Origin: Amycolatopsis umgeniensis
GTDB lineage: Bacteria; Actinomycetota; Actinomycetes; Mycobacteriales; Pseudonocardiaceae
DNA: 64,000 nt
Direction: 5' to 3'
Assembly: GCF_014205155.1 (NCBI RefSeq)
Contig: NZ_JACHMX010000001.1
Location: 992,001-1,056,000, forward strand
The translations under genes were made by a program, and so were the position numbers. Positions 26,116 through 35,222 of this stretch are shown piece by piece (positions within the stretch are counted from its first letter, which is position 1; each line of letters begins with the position of its first letter). The notes below the pieces were generated by a model. It was not told where the DNA came from. It searched no databases and was given only the letters and a program-made list of their open reading frames with translations.

Positions 26116-27842
26116 GTGAGCGGCCTGCCGACGTCGACCTTCGCGAGGCAGACGGGAGCGCCCTTCGCGGACAACCGGAAGTCGATCTTGTCGAACAGGC
26201 CCTCGATCGGCAGGTACATCGTGTGCAGGCCGGGCTGGAACCAGACCGGCACGCGGTCGACGACACCCTCGCCGCCATCCGCGGTGAAGTAGTCGATCCG
26301 CAACAGGTGGCGGCCGAGAACGGGTGTGTCCAAGGGAACCCGGACAGGGTTCTCGCCGATGGTGTACCCGCAGCCCGCCACCGGACCGGGCAGGCCGCGA
26401 GAAATCGATTCCACGCCGGTGATCGTCCTCGCGGTACCCGAGTCGTCCAAAAGGGACATCCGGCTCGTCGGCTGGTCGAACAGGAAGCCCGGGATCAAGC
26501 CCACCACCCGGGACGTGCGGGCGTTCTCGCCGAACCAGCCGTGCAGGACGTCGTTCGGCACCGCCGTGTCGTACAGGACGAGATCGGGATCCCGTTCGAT
26601 CGAGGCCCGCGCGTTGGCGAGGAACTCCCGGGAGTGCTCGAACCGCAATCCCGGTGCCAGCCTGGAGAAACCCACGGCGGAACTCGCGATCAGGGCGAGG
26701 CACAACGCCAGGGCGAGTGGACGTTTCGCCTTGGACGGCACCGGATCCGATACCCGGTCGAACGGTTTGGGCTCCAGGAAGGCGAAAGCGAGACACAACG
26801 CGGCGACGAGCGCCAGATCCGCGACATAGCGCGGATCACTGCCCAGTTCGGGGCCGACTTCGGTGAGCCGGGTGGCAGCCGAAAGCCCGATGTCCGCCAC
26901 GAACACCAGGCCCAGCAGCAGCCACGCCTTCCGCGCCCGGAGCCCGCCCGCCCGGACCCCGGCGATCAGCACCGCCACGGCCGCGAGCAGCAGCAGAATC
27001 CGCACCACGACAGGGGACGCGGCGAACGTCGCGCCGGGACCCGGCCCCGACCACGGTCCGCCCGCGAGCCCCGGCACCAGGGTGTCGCCGAGCATCCGCC
27101 CCGTCATGTCCGCGACCGTGCCGACGGTGACCGGCCCGCCGCCCTGCCCGACCTGACTCGTGGTCAGCGCCAGGAAAGCGGCCGCGTAGCCGACGAGTAC
27201 GGCGACGAGAACTCCCCAGAGCACGACATGACGACGCAGGGAAACCCCGAGCAGCACGGTGATCCCGGCCAGCAGCAGCGGGATGAACACCGCCTTTTCG
27301 TAGAAGGCGAGCCCGAAAACGGTCCAGGCCACGGTGGCGATCGCCCAGCGCCCGCCGTCGGCGAGATACCGCACGTGCGCGTGCAGGGCCGCGGTGGTGG
27401 CCAGCAGCACGGGCGCGATCTGGATGGCGTACGCCCACCACAGCGTCGGGACGAGCAGCAAGGTCGACGTCGTGAACAGCGTGAACGGGACGAGAATCCC
27501 CCAGCGGCGCCCGAAACAGCGCACGAGCACCGTCCACAACAGCACCGAGGCGGCCGCCTGCATCGCCAGGACCGGCGCCATCAGCACGGCGAAGTTCAGG
27601 GGCGCCCAGGCTGTCAGCACATCGGCGAGCAGGAATCCGCCCGGCGCGAGATGGCCGTGGTAGTCCTGGAAGTAGTAGCCGAAGTCGAACGGGCCCGCTT
27701 TCGCGGCGTGGTAGGTGATGACGAAATCGTCTTGCGCCAGGCTGCCGCGCAGCGCGGCCCACGCGTGCAGGACGAACGGGATCACGCCGGCGACGATCGC
27801 GGCGATCGTGACCGGCGAAGGTCTCTTCCCCCGGACAACCAC
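26109..27842 (-). CDS. GT39-like polytopic membrane protein
   Basis: The 577-residue protein has about ten hydrophobic helices over residues 10-400 and a soluble C-terminal domain. The first extracytoplasmic loop has SLAQDDFVITYHAAK, with paired acidic residues where GT-C enzymes place the catalytic Asp/Glu. It is therefore a candidate glycosyltransferase or arabinan-assembly protein, by fold only. GTG 27842 was chosen: GAGGAAAG lies just upstream and overlaps the stop of the previous gene (27851), which implies coupling. A longer frame to 27878 would overlap that gene. It shares an operon with the VWA protein. Confidence 0.68.
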   Translation of the reverse strand: MVVRGKRPSPVTIAAIVAGVIPFVLHAWAALRGSLAQDDFVITYHAAKAGPFDFGYYFQDYHGHLAPGGFLLADVLTAWAPLNFAVLMAPVLAMQAAASVLLWTVLVRCFGRRWGILVPFTLFTTSTLLLVPTLWWAYAIQIAPVLLATTAALHAHVRYLADGGRWAIATVAWTVFGLAFYEKAVFIPLLLAGITVLLGVSLRRHVVLWGVLVAVLVGYAAAFLALTTSQVGQGGGPVTVGTVADMTGRMLGDTLVPGLAGGPWSGPGPGATFAASPVVVRILLLLAAVAVLIAGVRAGGLRARKAWLLLGLVFVADIGLSAATRLTEVGPELGSDPRYVADLALVAALCLAFAFLEPKPFDRVSDPVPSKAKRPLALALCLALIASSAVGFSRLAPGLRFEHSREFLANARASIERDPDLVLYDTAVPNDVLHGWFGENARTSRVVGLIPGFLFDQPTSRMSLLDDSGTARTITGVESISRGLPGPVAGCGYTIGENPVRVPLDTPVLGRHLLRIDYFTADGGEGVVDRVPVWFQPGLHTMYLPIEGLFDKIDFRLSAKGAPVCLAKVDVGRPLTQ

Positions 27843-27850
27843 GTCTTTCC

Positions 27851-29434
27851 TCAATTCTTGCAGGTCGGCGGCTGGCACATGATCTTGCTCAGCGCCTGGT
27901 AGAAGACGTCCGAGATCTTCCGCGGATCGGGGGTGGTGAACGAATCCCCGCCGGTGGCGGTGGAAACCTGCCGCAGTTCGGACGCGTCGATATCCGGTCC
28001 GATGCCGATCCCGATGACGGGCAACGGTTTCCGCGGATCCTGGAGTTTCCCCAGCTCTTCCAGCAGCCGCGGCAGCCCGATCGTGTCGCTGTCTTCGTTG
28101 CGGCCGTCGGTGAGGACGACGACCAGGTTGATCCGGCCGGGTTTCCAGTTCTGCCTGGCGTTCTGATACGCGGCGAGGATGGAGTCGTAGAGCCCTGTCG
28201 CCCCGCCGGATTTCGGCCGCACCGCCTGGAGCTGTCCGACACCGCCCGAGGTCGTCTGTTCGGCGATGGTCTTCATCGGCAACAGGACGCGGTAGTCCTT
28301 GTCACCGTCCAATTTGGTCGAGAACAGCCACAAGCCCAGTTCCGTGGTGGGTTTGAACAGCCCGAGCCCCTGCGTCGCGGCCTGCAACGTGAGTTCCATC
28401 CGGCTCTTCCCCGCACCCGGGACGGCGGCGGCCATCGAACCGGAGACGTCGAGCAGCACCTGGACCCGGGCGCTCAGGTTCGTCCCCGCCCACGCCTGCA
28501 ACGCGGCGTACATCTCCGTCACGGGCGGGGCACCGGGCGGCTGCGGCGCCGGATCGGTCCGGCCGTCCTGTGCCCGCGGGACGGCGAACTGCCCGGTGGG
28601 GGCGCGGAATCCCGCGTCGGCGAAAGTCGCGCCCGCCATCGGATCGAGCAGCAGCCGCAGAAAGCGTTCCGCCGCTCCCCGGGAAGCCTCCGACGCCTTG
28701 GGCAGCACGACGTACGGATAGTCGAACCCCTGCACCGGGACACCCGGGTAGGCCGCCACCAGATTCCGGGCGAGGACGGCCTGTTCGGTCACCGGGAAGG
28801 CGGCGGGGAACTGTCCGGGCGCCGGGTTCAGCTTCCGCAGGACGGCGGTGAAGGCCGCGGCGGGATCGGCCGCCTTCTCGGTCAGCTTCCGCAGGCCGAG
28901 AAGCGTGGCGATCCCCAGTGGATCGCGGGCCGGATCCGGCATCCCGACCGGGGAACCGTCGAGGATCTCTTGCCACGCCGGGGTTTTCCCCGGCCAGCCG
29001 AAGCGGCGCGCGGTCTCGTCGGGAAGTCCCAGCACGACCGGGGAATTCGCCACCGACTGACCGGATTCGGGCAGGTTCCATGCGCCTGCGTCCCTGGCCT
29101 GCGACAACATCGTGCTGGACTCGGGGATCCAGACGTCGGGACCGCCGGAAGTGGTGGTCCCGAGCAGGTCGGCGGTCTCGGCCGACTCGCTCGCCGTCAC
29201 GTTGACACTGAAGCATTCCTCTTGCGGCACTGTCGCCGCGAGCCGCGTGAGCACCGGCGCCACGTCGGGCGCGGCGGTGATCTCGACAGGCGTCAGCGCG
29301 TCACAACCGTTACCCGCCAACCGGGCCCGCAGATAGTCGACACCCCACCAAGCGCCGAGCGCGACCACCAGCAGGAGGCTCAAGACGACGACGGGCGCGT
29401 TGGAACGCCGTCCACGCCTCGGGCCGACCTGCAT
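27851..29434 (-). CDS. substrate-binding-like and VWA-domain membrane-anchored protein
   Basis: The 527-residue protein has an N-terminal membrane anchor (APVVVLSLLLVVALGAWWGV). An extracytoplasmic type II solute-binding-like domain follows (residues ~45-290; GPDVWIPESSTMLSQARDAG and VTEQAVLARN). The last ~200 residues are a von Willebrand A domain with the MIDAS motif DVSGSM (~residue 330), a Thr/Asp pair (TDGRNEDSDT) and a C-terminal Cys pair (CQPPTC). It is not tied to a permease gene, so transport is unlikely; metal-dependent protein binding at the envelope is more plausible. GGAGG lies seven bases before ATG 29434. Its stop is coupled to the next gene's start. Confidence 0.8.
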   Translation of the reverse strand: MQVGPRRGRRSNAPVVVLSLLLVVALGAWWGVDYLRARLAGNGCDALTPVEITAAPDVAPVLTRLAATVPQEECFSVNVTASESAETADLLGTTTSGGPDVWIPESSTMLSQARDAGAWNLPESGQSVANSPVVLGLPDETARRFGWPGKTPAWQEILDGSPVGMPDPARDPLGIATLLGLRKLTEKAADPAAAFTAVLRKLNPAPGQFPAAFPVTEQAVLARNLVAAYPGVPVQGFDYPYVVLPKASEASRGAAERFLRLLLDPMAGATFADAGFRAPTGQFAVPRAQDGRTDPAPQPPGAPPVTEMYAALQAWAGTNLSARVQVLLDVSGSMAAAVPGAGKSRMELTLQAATQGLGLFKPTTELGLWLFSTKLDGDKDYRVLLPMKTIAEQTTSGGVGQLQAVRPKSGGATGLYDSILAAYQNARQNWKPGRINLVVVLTDGRNEDSDTIGLPRLLEELGKLQDPRKPLPVIGIGIGPDIDASELRQVSTATGGDSFTTPDPRKISDVFYQALSKIMCQPPTCKN

Positions 29435-29538
29435 GTGAATGCCTCCGAGACACGGTGTGAGGACCTGGGATGTTGCCCAATCCACCCGCGCACGTCAACC
29501 CTCGGGTAACTTAGCGCCGCGCCACTGCGGCAAACGGC

Positions 29539-31707
29539 CTAACCGAAGTACCGGCCCGCCCCGATGTGGGCACCGACGGACTGCCACCAGCCTGCGTCGC
29601 CGGTCGAGTCGATCCCGTCCGCGATCACCGTCGCGCCCGCCATGTTCGCGGTCTCGATCAGGTTCCGCAGCGACCGTTCGGCCAGCGGTTCCGTCCGCCG
29701 TTCCGCCAGCCGTGGAGCGATCCGGACCGTCCGCACGGGCACGTCCACGAGACAGACGACGTCACCGGCCACACCGAAGTCCTGCAGTTCGGCGTCCACG
29801 CCGATCTCCTCGAGGAGGTGCAGGTTGTCGACGGTCTCCCCGAGGTCGGCGAGCACGGCACCGGCGGGGAAGCCCAGCCGCAGCCGTGACGGCCCCAGAC
29901 CGGTCGCGGCGAGCACGCTCCGCACCGAGCCGACGAGATCCGGATCCGCGGCCTGGTGCGGGGTGAGTCCCACGACCATCGTGAGCCTGTCGTCCGCCTC
30001 CTCGCACGCCGTGCGGATGAGCCATTCGCCGAGCGGCACGATGAGACCGGTCTCGTCGGCGAAGCGGACACAGGTGTCGTGACCGATCCGGCCGTGACGG
30101 GGATGGTTCCAGGCGAGTCGCGCCTCGATGCCCGCGGGCCTGCTGTCCGCCAGCCAGGTCAACGGTCGGAAGTTGACCTCGAGTTCGCCGATCTCCCAGG
30201 CACCCGCCATGGAGACGGCCAGGCTGAACTCGTGCCGTTCCCTGGTGTCGAGGGCGGAGTCGGACAGTGCCCACTGCCGGTAGCCGTTGGCCTGCGCCCG
30301 GCGCAGCGTCATGTCGGAGACGCGCAGCAGTTCGGTCGGCGGCATGTCCCTCGGCGGCCGGTGCACGACCCCGACGCACGCCGACACCGCGACCCCGCTC
30401 CCGCCTTCGAGGTAGACCGGTTCGGACAGCTCCTGGTTGATCATGCCGATGACGGTGGCGACGTCCGGGCTGGCGGCGGTGTTCTGGATGAGGATGCCGA
30501 ACTCGTCGCCGCCGAGCCTGGCGACGAGCGCGTCTTCGCCGCCCACGACGACCCGCAGTTTCGCGGCGACGTTCTTCAGCAGGTCGTCGCTCTGTTTCTG
30601 GCCGAGCCCGCCCGCGATCAGGGAGAACCCGTCGAGGTCGAGGTGGAAGACCGTGACGCCGAAGGCCGGGTCGGCGTGCCGCAGCGCCTTCTCGAGGCGG
30701 GTGCCGAAGAACTGCCGGTTCGGCAGGCCGGTCAGCGGATCGTGCAGCGCCTGGCGGCTCAGCTGCCGTTGGAGCAGGGAGACGTCGGTGTCGCCGTCGA
30801 CCAGCGTGATCAACTGCTGGGCCTCGCCCGCCGGATCGCGGATGACCGAACCGGTGAAACCCGCCCACGTCGGCTCTTCGTCGTCTGTCACGAGTCTTCG
30901 TGACAGCTCGAGCCGCTGGCTCTCGCCTTCGAGCAGCTTCCGGTAACCCTCGCGCAGGCCTTCGGCGTCTTCCGGGTGGACCAGGTCGTAGAGATTGAGC
31001 CCGATCAGATCCGCGACGGGCCGGTTCAGCAGTTCGGCGAACTTCGGGTTCACGCGCTGGACACGGCCGTCCACCCTGGTGACGGCCACCCCGGTCGCCG
31101 AACCCGTGAACAACTGCTCGAAGCGCGCCTGCGTGAGCACCAGTTCACGCCGGGTCTCCCGTTCGAGCGTGACCAGCGTGCGGCTCAGATCCTCCTGCTG
31201 CGTCTGGATGCTCTCGCGTAAGGCCTCGCCGTAGCCGGACGCGAGCGCGCCGAGCACCTGCAACACCCGTTCGGGGAGCGACTTCACGCTCCGCAACTCC
31301 GGTTCGTGCAAGAGCCCCTTGCCGAGTACCTCCATCGTGCGACGCAGGCTGTCCGGCCCGACGCATCTGAGCGCGACGAGCCGCGCGCCGGCCTCGGTGG
31401 CCTGCGCGGGCTCGGCGTCGTCGCTGAGCACCGCCGCGAACACCTCGTCGAGCAGCGCGGCGAAATGCTCTTCGATCTGGGCGTGGGTATACGGAAGATA
31501 CGCCGTGCTGGTGACCAGGTACGCCCACTTGCGCGCGAGCGTGGCCCGGGTCGGCGCGGCATTCTTCCGCTTCGGCGACGCCGAGGATGCAGTTCTCTTC
31601 GGGGCGTCCGGCGATACGGAGAACTCATCGCCGTCCGGAAGTGGGGCTGTCACGTCCGCCGGTCCTGGGGTCGTTTTCGTATTCCGTGGTGGAGAAACAT
31701 CCTCCAC
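29539..31707 (-). CDS. PAS-GGDEF-EAL protein with degenerate EAL domain
   Basis: The 722-residue cytoplasmic protein has a Pro/Ser-rich N-terminus, a helical region, a PAS domain (LFTGSATGVAVTRVDGRVQRVNP, ~residues 205-320), a GGDEF domain with intact active site GGDEF (~residue 400) and a C-terminal EAL-like domain. The GGDEF half can therefore plausibly make cyclic di-GMP. In the EAL half, the ExLxR motif reads EARLAW, and the later DDFG motif reads QDFG. Two catalytic motifs are altered, so phosphodiesterase activity is doubtful. The start is uncertain: GTG 31707 is given, but a GTG about 18 codons downstream is also plausible. It likely controls development, as in related streptomycete proteins. 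Confidence 0.82.
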   Translation of the reverse strand: MEDVSPPRNTKTTPGPADVTAPLPDGDEFSVSPDAPKRTASSASPKRKNAAPTRATLARKWAYLVTSTAYLPYTHAQIEEHFAALLDEVFAAVLSDDAEPAQATEAGARLVALRCVGPDSLRRTMEVLGKGLLHEPELRSVKSLPERVLQVLGALASGYGEALRESIQTQQEDLSRTLVTLERETRRELVLTQARFEQLFTGSATGVAVTRVDGRVQRVNPKFAELLNRPVADLIGLNLYDLVHPEDAEGLREGYRKLLEGESQRLELSRRLVTDDEEPTWAGFTGSVIRDPAGEAQQLITLVDGDTDVSLLQRQLSRQALHDPLTGLPNRQFFGTRLEKALRHADPAFGVTVFHLDLDGFSLIAGGLGQKQSDDLLKNVAAKLRVVVGGEDALVARLGGDEFGILIQNTAASPDVATVIGMINQELSEPVYLEGGSGVAVSACVGVVHRPPRDMPPTELLRVSDMTLRRAQANGYRQWALSDSALDTRERHEFSLAVSMAGAWEIGELEVNFRPLTWLADSRPAGIEARLAWNHPRHGRIGHDTCVRFADETGLIVPLGEWLIRTACEEADDRLTMVVGLTPHQAADPDLVGSVRSVLAATGLGPSRLRLGFPAGAVLADLGETVDNLHLLEEIGVDAELQDFGVAGDVVCLVDVPVRTVRIAPRLAERRTEPLAERSLRNLIETANMAGATVIADGIDSTGDAGWWQSVGAHIGAGRYFG

Positions 31708-31727
31708 GATTCTCTGGCCATACTCAC

Positions 31728-31758
31728 GGTTTACCGGTCACCCAATCGGGTGGTAACC
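31728..31758. terminator. imperfect inverted repeat between hydrolase and GGDEF gene
   Basis: GGTTTACCGGTCACCC (31728-31743) pairs with bulges to GGGTGGTAACC (31748-31758) across AATC. It lies directly after the stop of the secreted hydrolase gene on the minus strand. It is perhaps a terminator or a regulatory dyad. Confidence 0.3.
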
Positions 31759-32814
31759 CTACGGTACTGCAACACCGACCTTGTCCCTCAGCCATTCGCG
31801 GGTGGCGTCCCGATACTGGGACGCGTTGCGATGTAACGCCAGCGAATGTCCGGCACCGGGCAGAACATACGTGGAAAGTTCGGCTTCGGGCCGGTAGTAC
31901 GGAGCTTCCGCCGGACGCAGCGTCTCTCCGCTCGAGCAGTTCCGGAGCGCGAACAGGCCGCAGAACAGGATGTCCTTACCCCCGACAGCCTGGAAAACCG
32001 GAACCCTGATCGCTTTCGTCGCGGGCAGCACGATGCCGAACACGGCGACCGTTCCCATTCCCGGGACCGAAACCTGGTCCTTGGTCGCTTCATCGGCCTC
32101 GATGACGCCCGGGTCGGTATTTTCCGTCGCGTAGAACAGTCCGGCGCGCGCCCCCGGTTTGGTCGTGAAATAGAGCGGATCGCTGCCGAGTGAACCGAGC
32201 CGGTCGTCCGCGAAAGCGGGCTGCAGGCCGAAAAGCACACCGAGGGTCAGCGCGGGCACCGACGGCAGATGCGTCATACCGGTGAGGATGACGCCGTCCA
32301 CGTCCTGATACGTCGCCGCCTCGGCCGCGACGATGCCCGAACCGACCGAATGCCCGACGATCACGACCTTCCCGAACGGCGTGCCGCCGACCCGTCCCGC
32401 GCGCAGGTGGCCGATCACTTCGTGCATCGAGCGCGCCAGCACCGGCAGCAGGAGCGGGAGGCTGAACGGTTTGCTGCTCCCGCCCGACCCGAGCTGATCC
32501 GCGGCGAACGTCGCGTAGCCGTGCTTGGCCATGTCGCGCTGGTACGAGTAGCGATCCGGGTCGTAGGGCAGGTCCCAGTAGGCGCTGTTGTAGGTGCCGC
32601 CGTGCACCAGTAGCTGGACCGCCTCCGGCGTCGGACCGTCCGGCAGGCAGAACCGGCCGTGCACCGTGGCCGGTTCCCCGAGCGGGCCGGTGACCGGCAG
32701 ATCCAGGTCGGAACAGCGGATCTCGACGGCCGCGGCCGGGGCGGCGACCAGGAAGCCACCGAGGAGCGCGCAGCAGGCGGCCACCGCCGTGGCCAGTTTG
32801 AGCGGCATTCTCAC
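31759..32814 (-). CDS. secreted alpha/beta hydrolase (lipase/esterase-like)
   Basis: The 351-residue preprotein has an N-terminal signal peptide (MRMPLKLATAVAACCALLGGFLVAAPAAAVE). The alpha/beta-hydrolase fold carries LLVHGGTYNS (oxyanion) and the nucleophile elbow GHSVGSG (~residue 150). The catalytic His is likely in LPGAGHSLALH near residue 325. Three further Cys sites (RCSDL, RFCLP, FCGLFALRNCSSG) could form disulfides outside the cell. GTG 32814 has GGAGAGGA four bases upstream; an ATG two codons later is also possible. The substrate is unknown. It lies downstream of the P450 gene in the same orientation (70-bp gap). Confidence 0.85.
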   Translation of the reverse strand: MRMPLKLATAVAACCALLGGFLVAAPAAAVEIRCSDLDLPVTGPLGEPATVHGRFCLPDGPTPEAVQLLVHGGTYNSAYWDLPYDPDRYSYQRDMAKHGYATFAADQLGSGGSSKPFSLPLLLPVLARSMHEVIGHLRAGRVGGTPFGKVVIVGHSVGSGIVAAEAATYQDVDGVILTGMTHLPSVPALTLGVLFGLQPAFADDRLGSLGSDPLYFTTKPGARAGLFYATENTDPGVIEADEATKDQVSVPGMGTVAVFGIVLPATKAIRVPVFQAVGGKDILFCGLFALRNCSSGETLRPAEAPYYRPEAELSTYVLPGAGHSLALHRNASQYRDATREWLRDKVGVAVP

Positions 32815-32884
32815 AGAATCCTCTCCGGAATCGGAACGCTCGGAAGGAGCACGAACCCTACACCTGGTAGTCGGACGCTCACCG

Positions 32885-34228
32885 TCAGCCCGAGGTTCGC
32901 GGCAGCACGGTCATCGGCAACCGGTTCGGCTGCATCGTCGCTTTGATCTTGGGAAAGACCTTCACCCCCGGTACCGGTTCCAGCCGCCACCGGGCGCCGA
33001 TCGTCGCCGCCACCAAGGCGATTTCCGTGGGAGCGAACTGGTGGCCCGGGCACAACCGGGGGCCGGCGCCGAACGGGATGAACGCGCCCTTCGGCACCTC
33101 GGCCGCCCGCTCCGGCTCCCAGCGGTCCGGGTCGAACCGCCCGGGTTCGGGGAACCAGCGGGGATCGCGGTGCAGCGTGTGCTGGCTGACCGCGACCTCG
33201 GTACCGGCGGGAAGGCGCACCCCGCCGAGTTCGACGTCCTCCCGCGCGCGCCGCATCAGGATCACCGGCGGGGTCCGGCGGACGACCTCGTTGATGATCC
33301 GCTGCGTGTAGACCAGGCGTGGCAGGTGTTCGAACCGCGCGGGGCCGCCGTCCAGCACCTCGTCGACCTCGGCGTGGAACCTGCGCTCGACGTCCGGCCG
33401 CTGTCCGATCTCGTGGAAGAACCACGCCAGCGCGACGGCGGTGGTCTCGGCGCCGGTGGTGAGGATCGTGATGACCTCGTCCTCCACCTGCCGGTCGGTC
33501 ATCGTCTCGCCGGTCTCGTCGTCCTTGGCCAGCAACAACATCGACAGCAGATCCCCCTGATCGCCGCCCTTCTCGCGCGCCTTGAGGACCGCGTCGCCGA
33601 TGACCCGCCTGAGCCGCGCGGCCGCGGCGTCGAACTCGCGGTTCGCCGGGATCGGCAGCCGCTCCACGAACTTCGGGGAGAACGCCCGGACCATGACGTA
33701 CTTCAGCATGATCGGGATCGACCGCTGGATTTCGGCGAGCGCGTCGTCGCCGAGTTCGGTGGAGAACAGCGTGCGCCCGGAGATGGTCAGCGCGAGATCC
33801 TGCATCCGCCGGTCGAATTCGACCACCTCGCCCGGTTTCCACGAGTCGGCAAGGTCTACAGCGATCTTCGTCATCGTCGTCTCGGCGTAGAGTTCGATAC
33901 GGCTTCGCTGGAAGGCGGGCAACATCATCCGCCGTTGCCGCTGGTTGAAGGCACCGTTGGAAGTCGCGAGACCGTCGCCGAACAACGGCCGCATTTTGTC
34001 GAACACGATTCCTTTGTCGAACTTCCCCGCTTCGACGGCGAGCAGCCGCCAAGCCAGTTCCGGGGTCGTGACCAGGTAGACCGGCATCGGGCCGAAGTCG
34101 AGGCGGACGACGTCGCCGTGCGATCGCAGTGACGACAGCAGTTTCAGCGGGTCGCGGAGCATCGGCACGGTGTGCCCCAACAGGGGCCATCGGCCCGGTG
34201 CGACAGCGACCTCCGGAGTTGGTGCCAT
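32885..34228 (-). CDS. cytochrome P450
   Basis: The 447-residue soluble bacterial P450 has I-helix motif TTGAETTAVA (~residue 248-257, AGxxT-like), K-helix ExxR (EVVRRTPP) and the haem-binding loop FGAGPRLCPGHQ (~residues 385-396) with the axial Cys. The N-terminus is short, with no membrane anchor. No ferredoxin or reductase gene adjoins, so it must use partners from elsewhere. Its substrate is unknown. It is divergent from a DUF574 methyltransferase (172-bp gap), and the pair might form a small tailoring unit. Start ATG 34228 has GGGAGA upstream. Confidence 0.92.
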   Translation of the reverse strand: MAPTPEVAVAPGRWPLLGHTVPMLRDPLKLLSSLRSHGDVVRLDFGPMPVYLVTTPELAWRLLAVEAGKFDKGIVFDKMRPLFGDGLATSNGAFNQRQRRMMLPAFQRSRIELYAETTMTKIAVDLADSWKPGEVVEFDRRMQDLALTISGRTLFSTELGDDALAEIQRSIPIMLKYVMVRAFSPKFVERLPIPANREFDAAAARLRRVIGDAVLKAREKGGDQGDLLSMLLLAKDDETGETMTDRQVEDEVITILTTGAETTAVALAWFFHEIGQRPDVERRFHAEVDEVLDGGPARFEHLPRLVYTQRIINEVVRRTPPVILMRRAREDVELGGVRLPAGTEVAVSQHTLHRDPRWFPEPGRFDPDRWEPERAAEVPKGAFIPFGAGPRLCPGHQFAPTEIALVAATIGARWRLEPVPGVKVFPKIKATMQPNRLPMTVLPRTSG

Positions 34229-34400
34229 CGTGCTCGTCTCCCGGTGCCTCGGCGCTGAACCCGGTCACCTTAGGACCGCCGGGCGGCGAACGGGGTTCCA
34301 CCGCCGCACATCCACACGATCGGACGATGGCAACCCGGCCGCGGGTGCCCGCTAGACTCCTGTGCCCCAACGGTTTCCCAACGGAACGGCGGCGACGACG

Positions 34401-35213
34401 GTGACTTCGAACCTGAGCTGGGTACCCCCCGAGGTCGACACGACGGTGCCGAATCCCGCCCGGGTCTACGACTACTGGCTCAACGGCGACCACAACTTCC
34501 AGGCCGACCGTGACCTGGGCGAACAGATCCTGAAGATCATGCCGGGGATCCGCGACGCGGCCCGGCTCAACCGCGCCTTCCTGCGGCGGGCCGCGCTGCA
34601 CATGGTGGAAGCGGGTGTGCGGCAGTTCCTCGACATCGGCTCCGGTATCCCGACCGTCGGGAACCTCCACGAGATCGTCCAGCAGATCGACCCGTCCTGC
34701 CGGGTGGTCTACGTCGACCGCGAATCGGTCGCCGTCGCGCACGCCAAACTGCTGCTGCGCGGCAACGACCGGTGCGCGGCGATCCAGGCCGACCTCCGCG
34801 ACGCCAACGACATCCTCGACGCCCCCGAGACCAGGGAACTGCTGGACCTCGACCAGCCGATCGGGCTGTTCATGTTGCTGCTGCTGCATTTCGTGCCGGA
34901 CTCCTGGGAGCCGAACGCGATCTTGGCCCGCTACCGGGACCGGATCGCCCCCGGCAGTTTCCTCGCCATCTCGCACGTCGCGGCCGACGCGGACTCCAGC
35001 GGCCTCGACGAGGCCATCGAGGCGTACAAGAGCACCCAGAACGACCCCATCCCCCGGACCCACGACGAGGTGGAGGCGTTCTTCACCGGATTCGACCTCA
35101 TCGAACCCGGTGTCGTCGGCTGCGCGATGTGGAACCCCCAAGGGGCGGGCGACATGTCGAACGACCCGGAGATCAATTCACTCCCGTACGCGGGCGTGGG
35201 CCGCAAGCCGTAG
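34401..35213 (+). CDS. DUF574-family SAM-dependent methyltransferase
   Basis: The protein is ~270 residues and belongs to the actinomycete S-adenosyl methyltransferase family (Methyltransf_19/DUF574). The signature is VPPEVDTTVPNPARVYDYWLNGDHNF at the N-terminus, followed by motif I FLDIGSGIPTVGN and VVYVDRESVAVAHA. GTG 34401 was preferred: a TAGACT -10 box at 34353-34358 predicts a transcript starting near 34365, just after the other candidate GTG at 34362. The ribosome site is weak. Substrates of this large family are mostly unknown. It is divergent from the P450 gene. Confidence 0.75.
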   Translation: MTSNLSWVPPEVDTTVPNPARVYDYWLNGDHNFQADRDLGEQILKIMPGIRDAARLNRAFLRRAALHMVEAGVRQFLDIGSGIPTVGNLHEIVQQIDPSCRVVYVDRESVAVAHAKLLLRGNDRCAAIQADLRDANDILDAPETRELLDLDQPIGLFMLLLLHFVPDSWEPNAILARYRDRIAPGSFLAISHVAADADSSGLDEAIEAYKSTQNDPIPRTHDEVEAFFTGFDLIEPGVVGCAMWNPQGAGDMSNDPEINSLPYAGVGRKP

Positions 35214-35222
35214 GGGTACTCC

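Noticed and set aside
25372..26796. 475-residue N-terminal extension of aftD
   Set aside because: It is antisense to the methyltransferase and the GT39-like gene and lacks family similarity; AftD proteins begin near ATG 25371.
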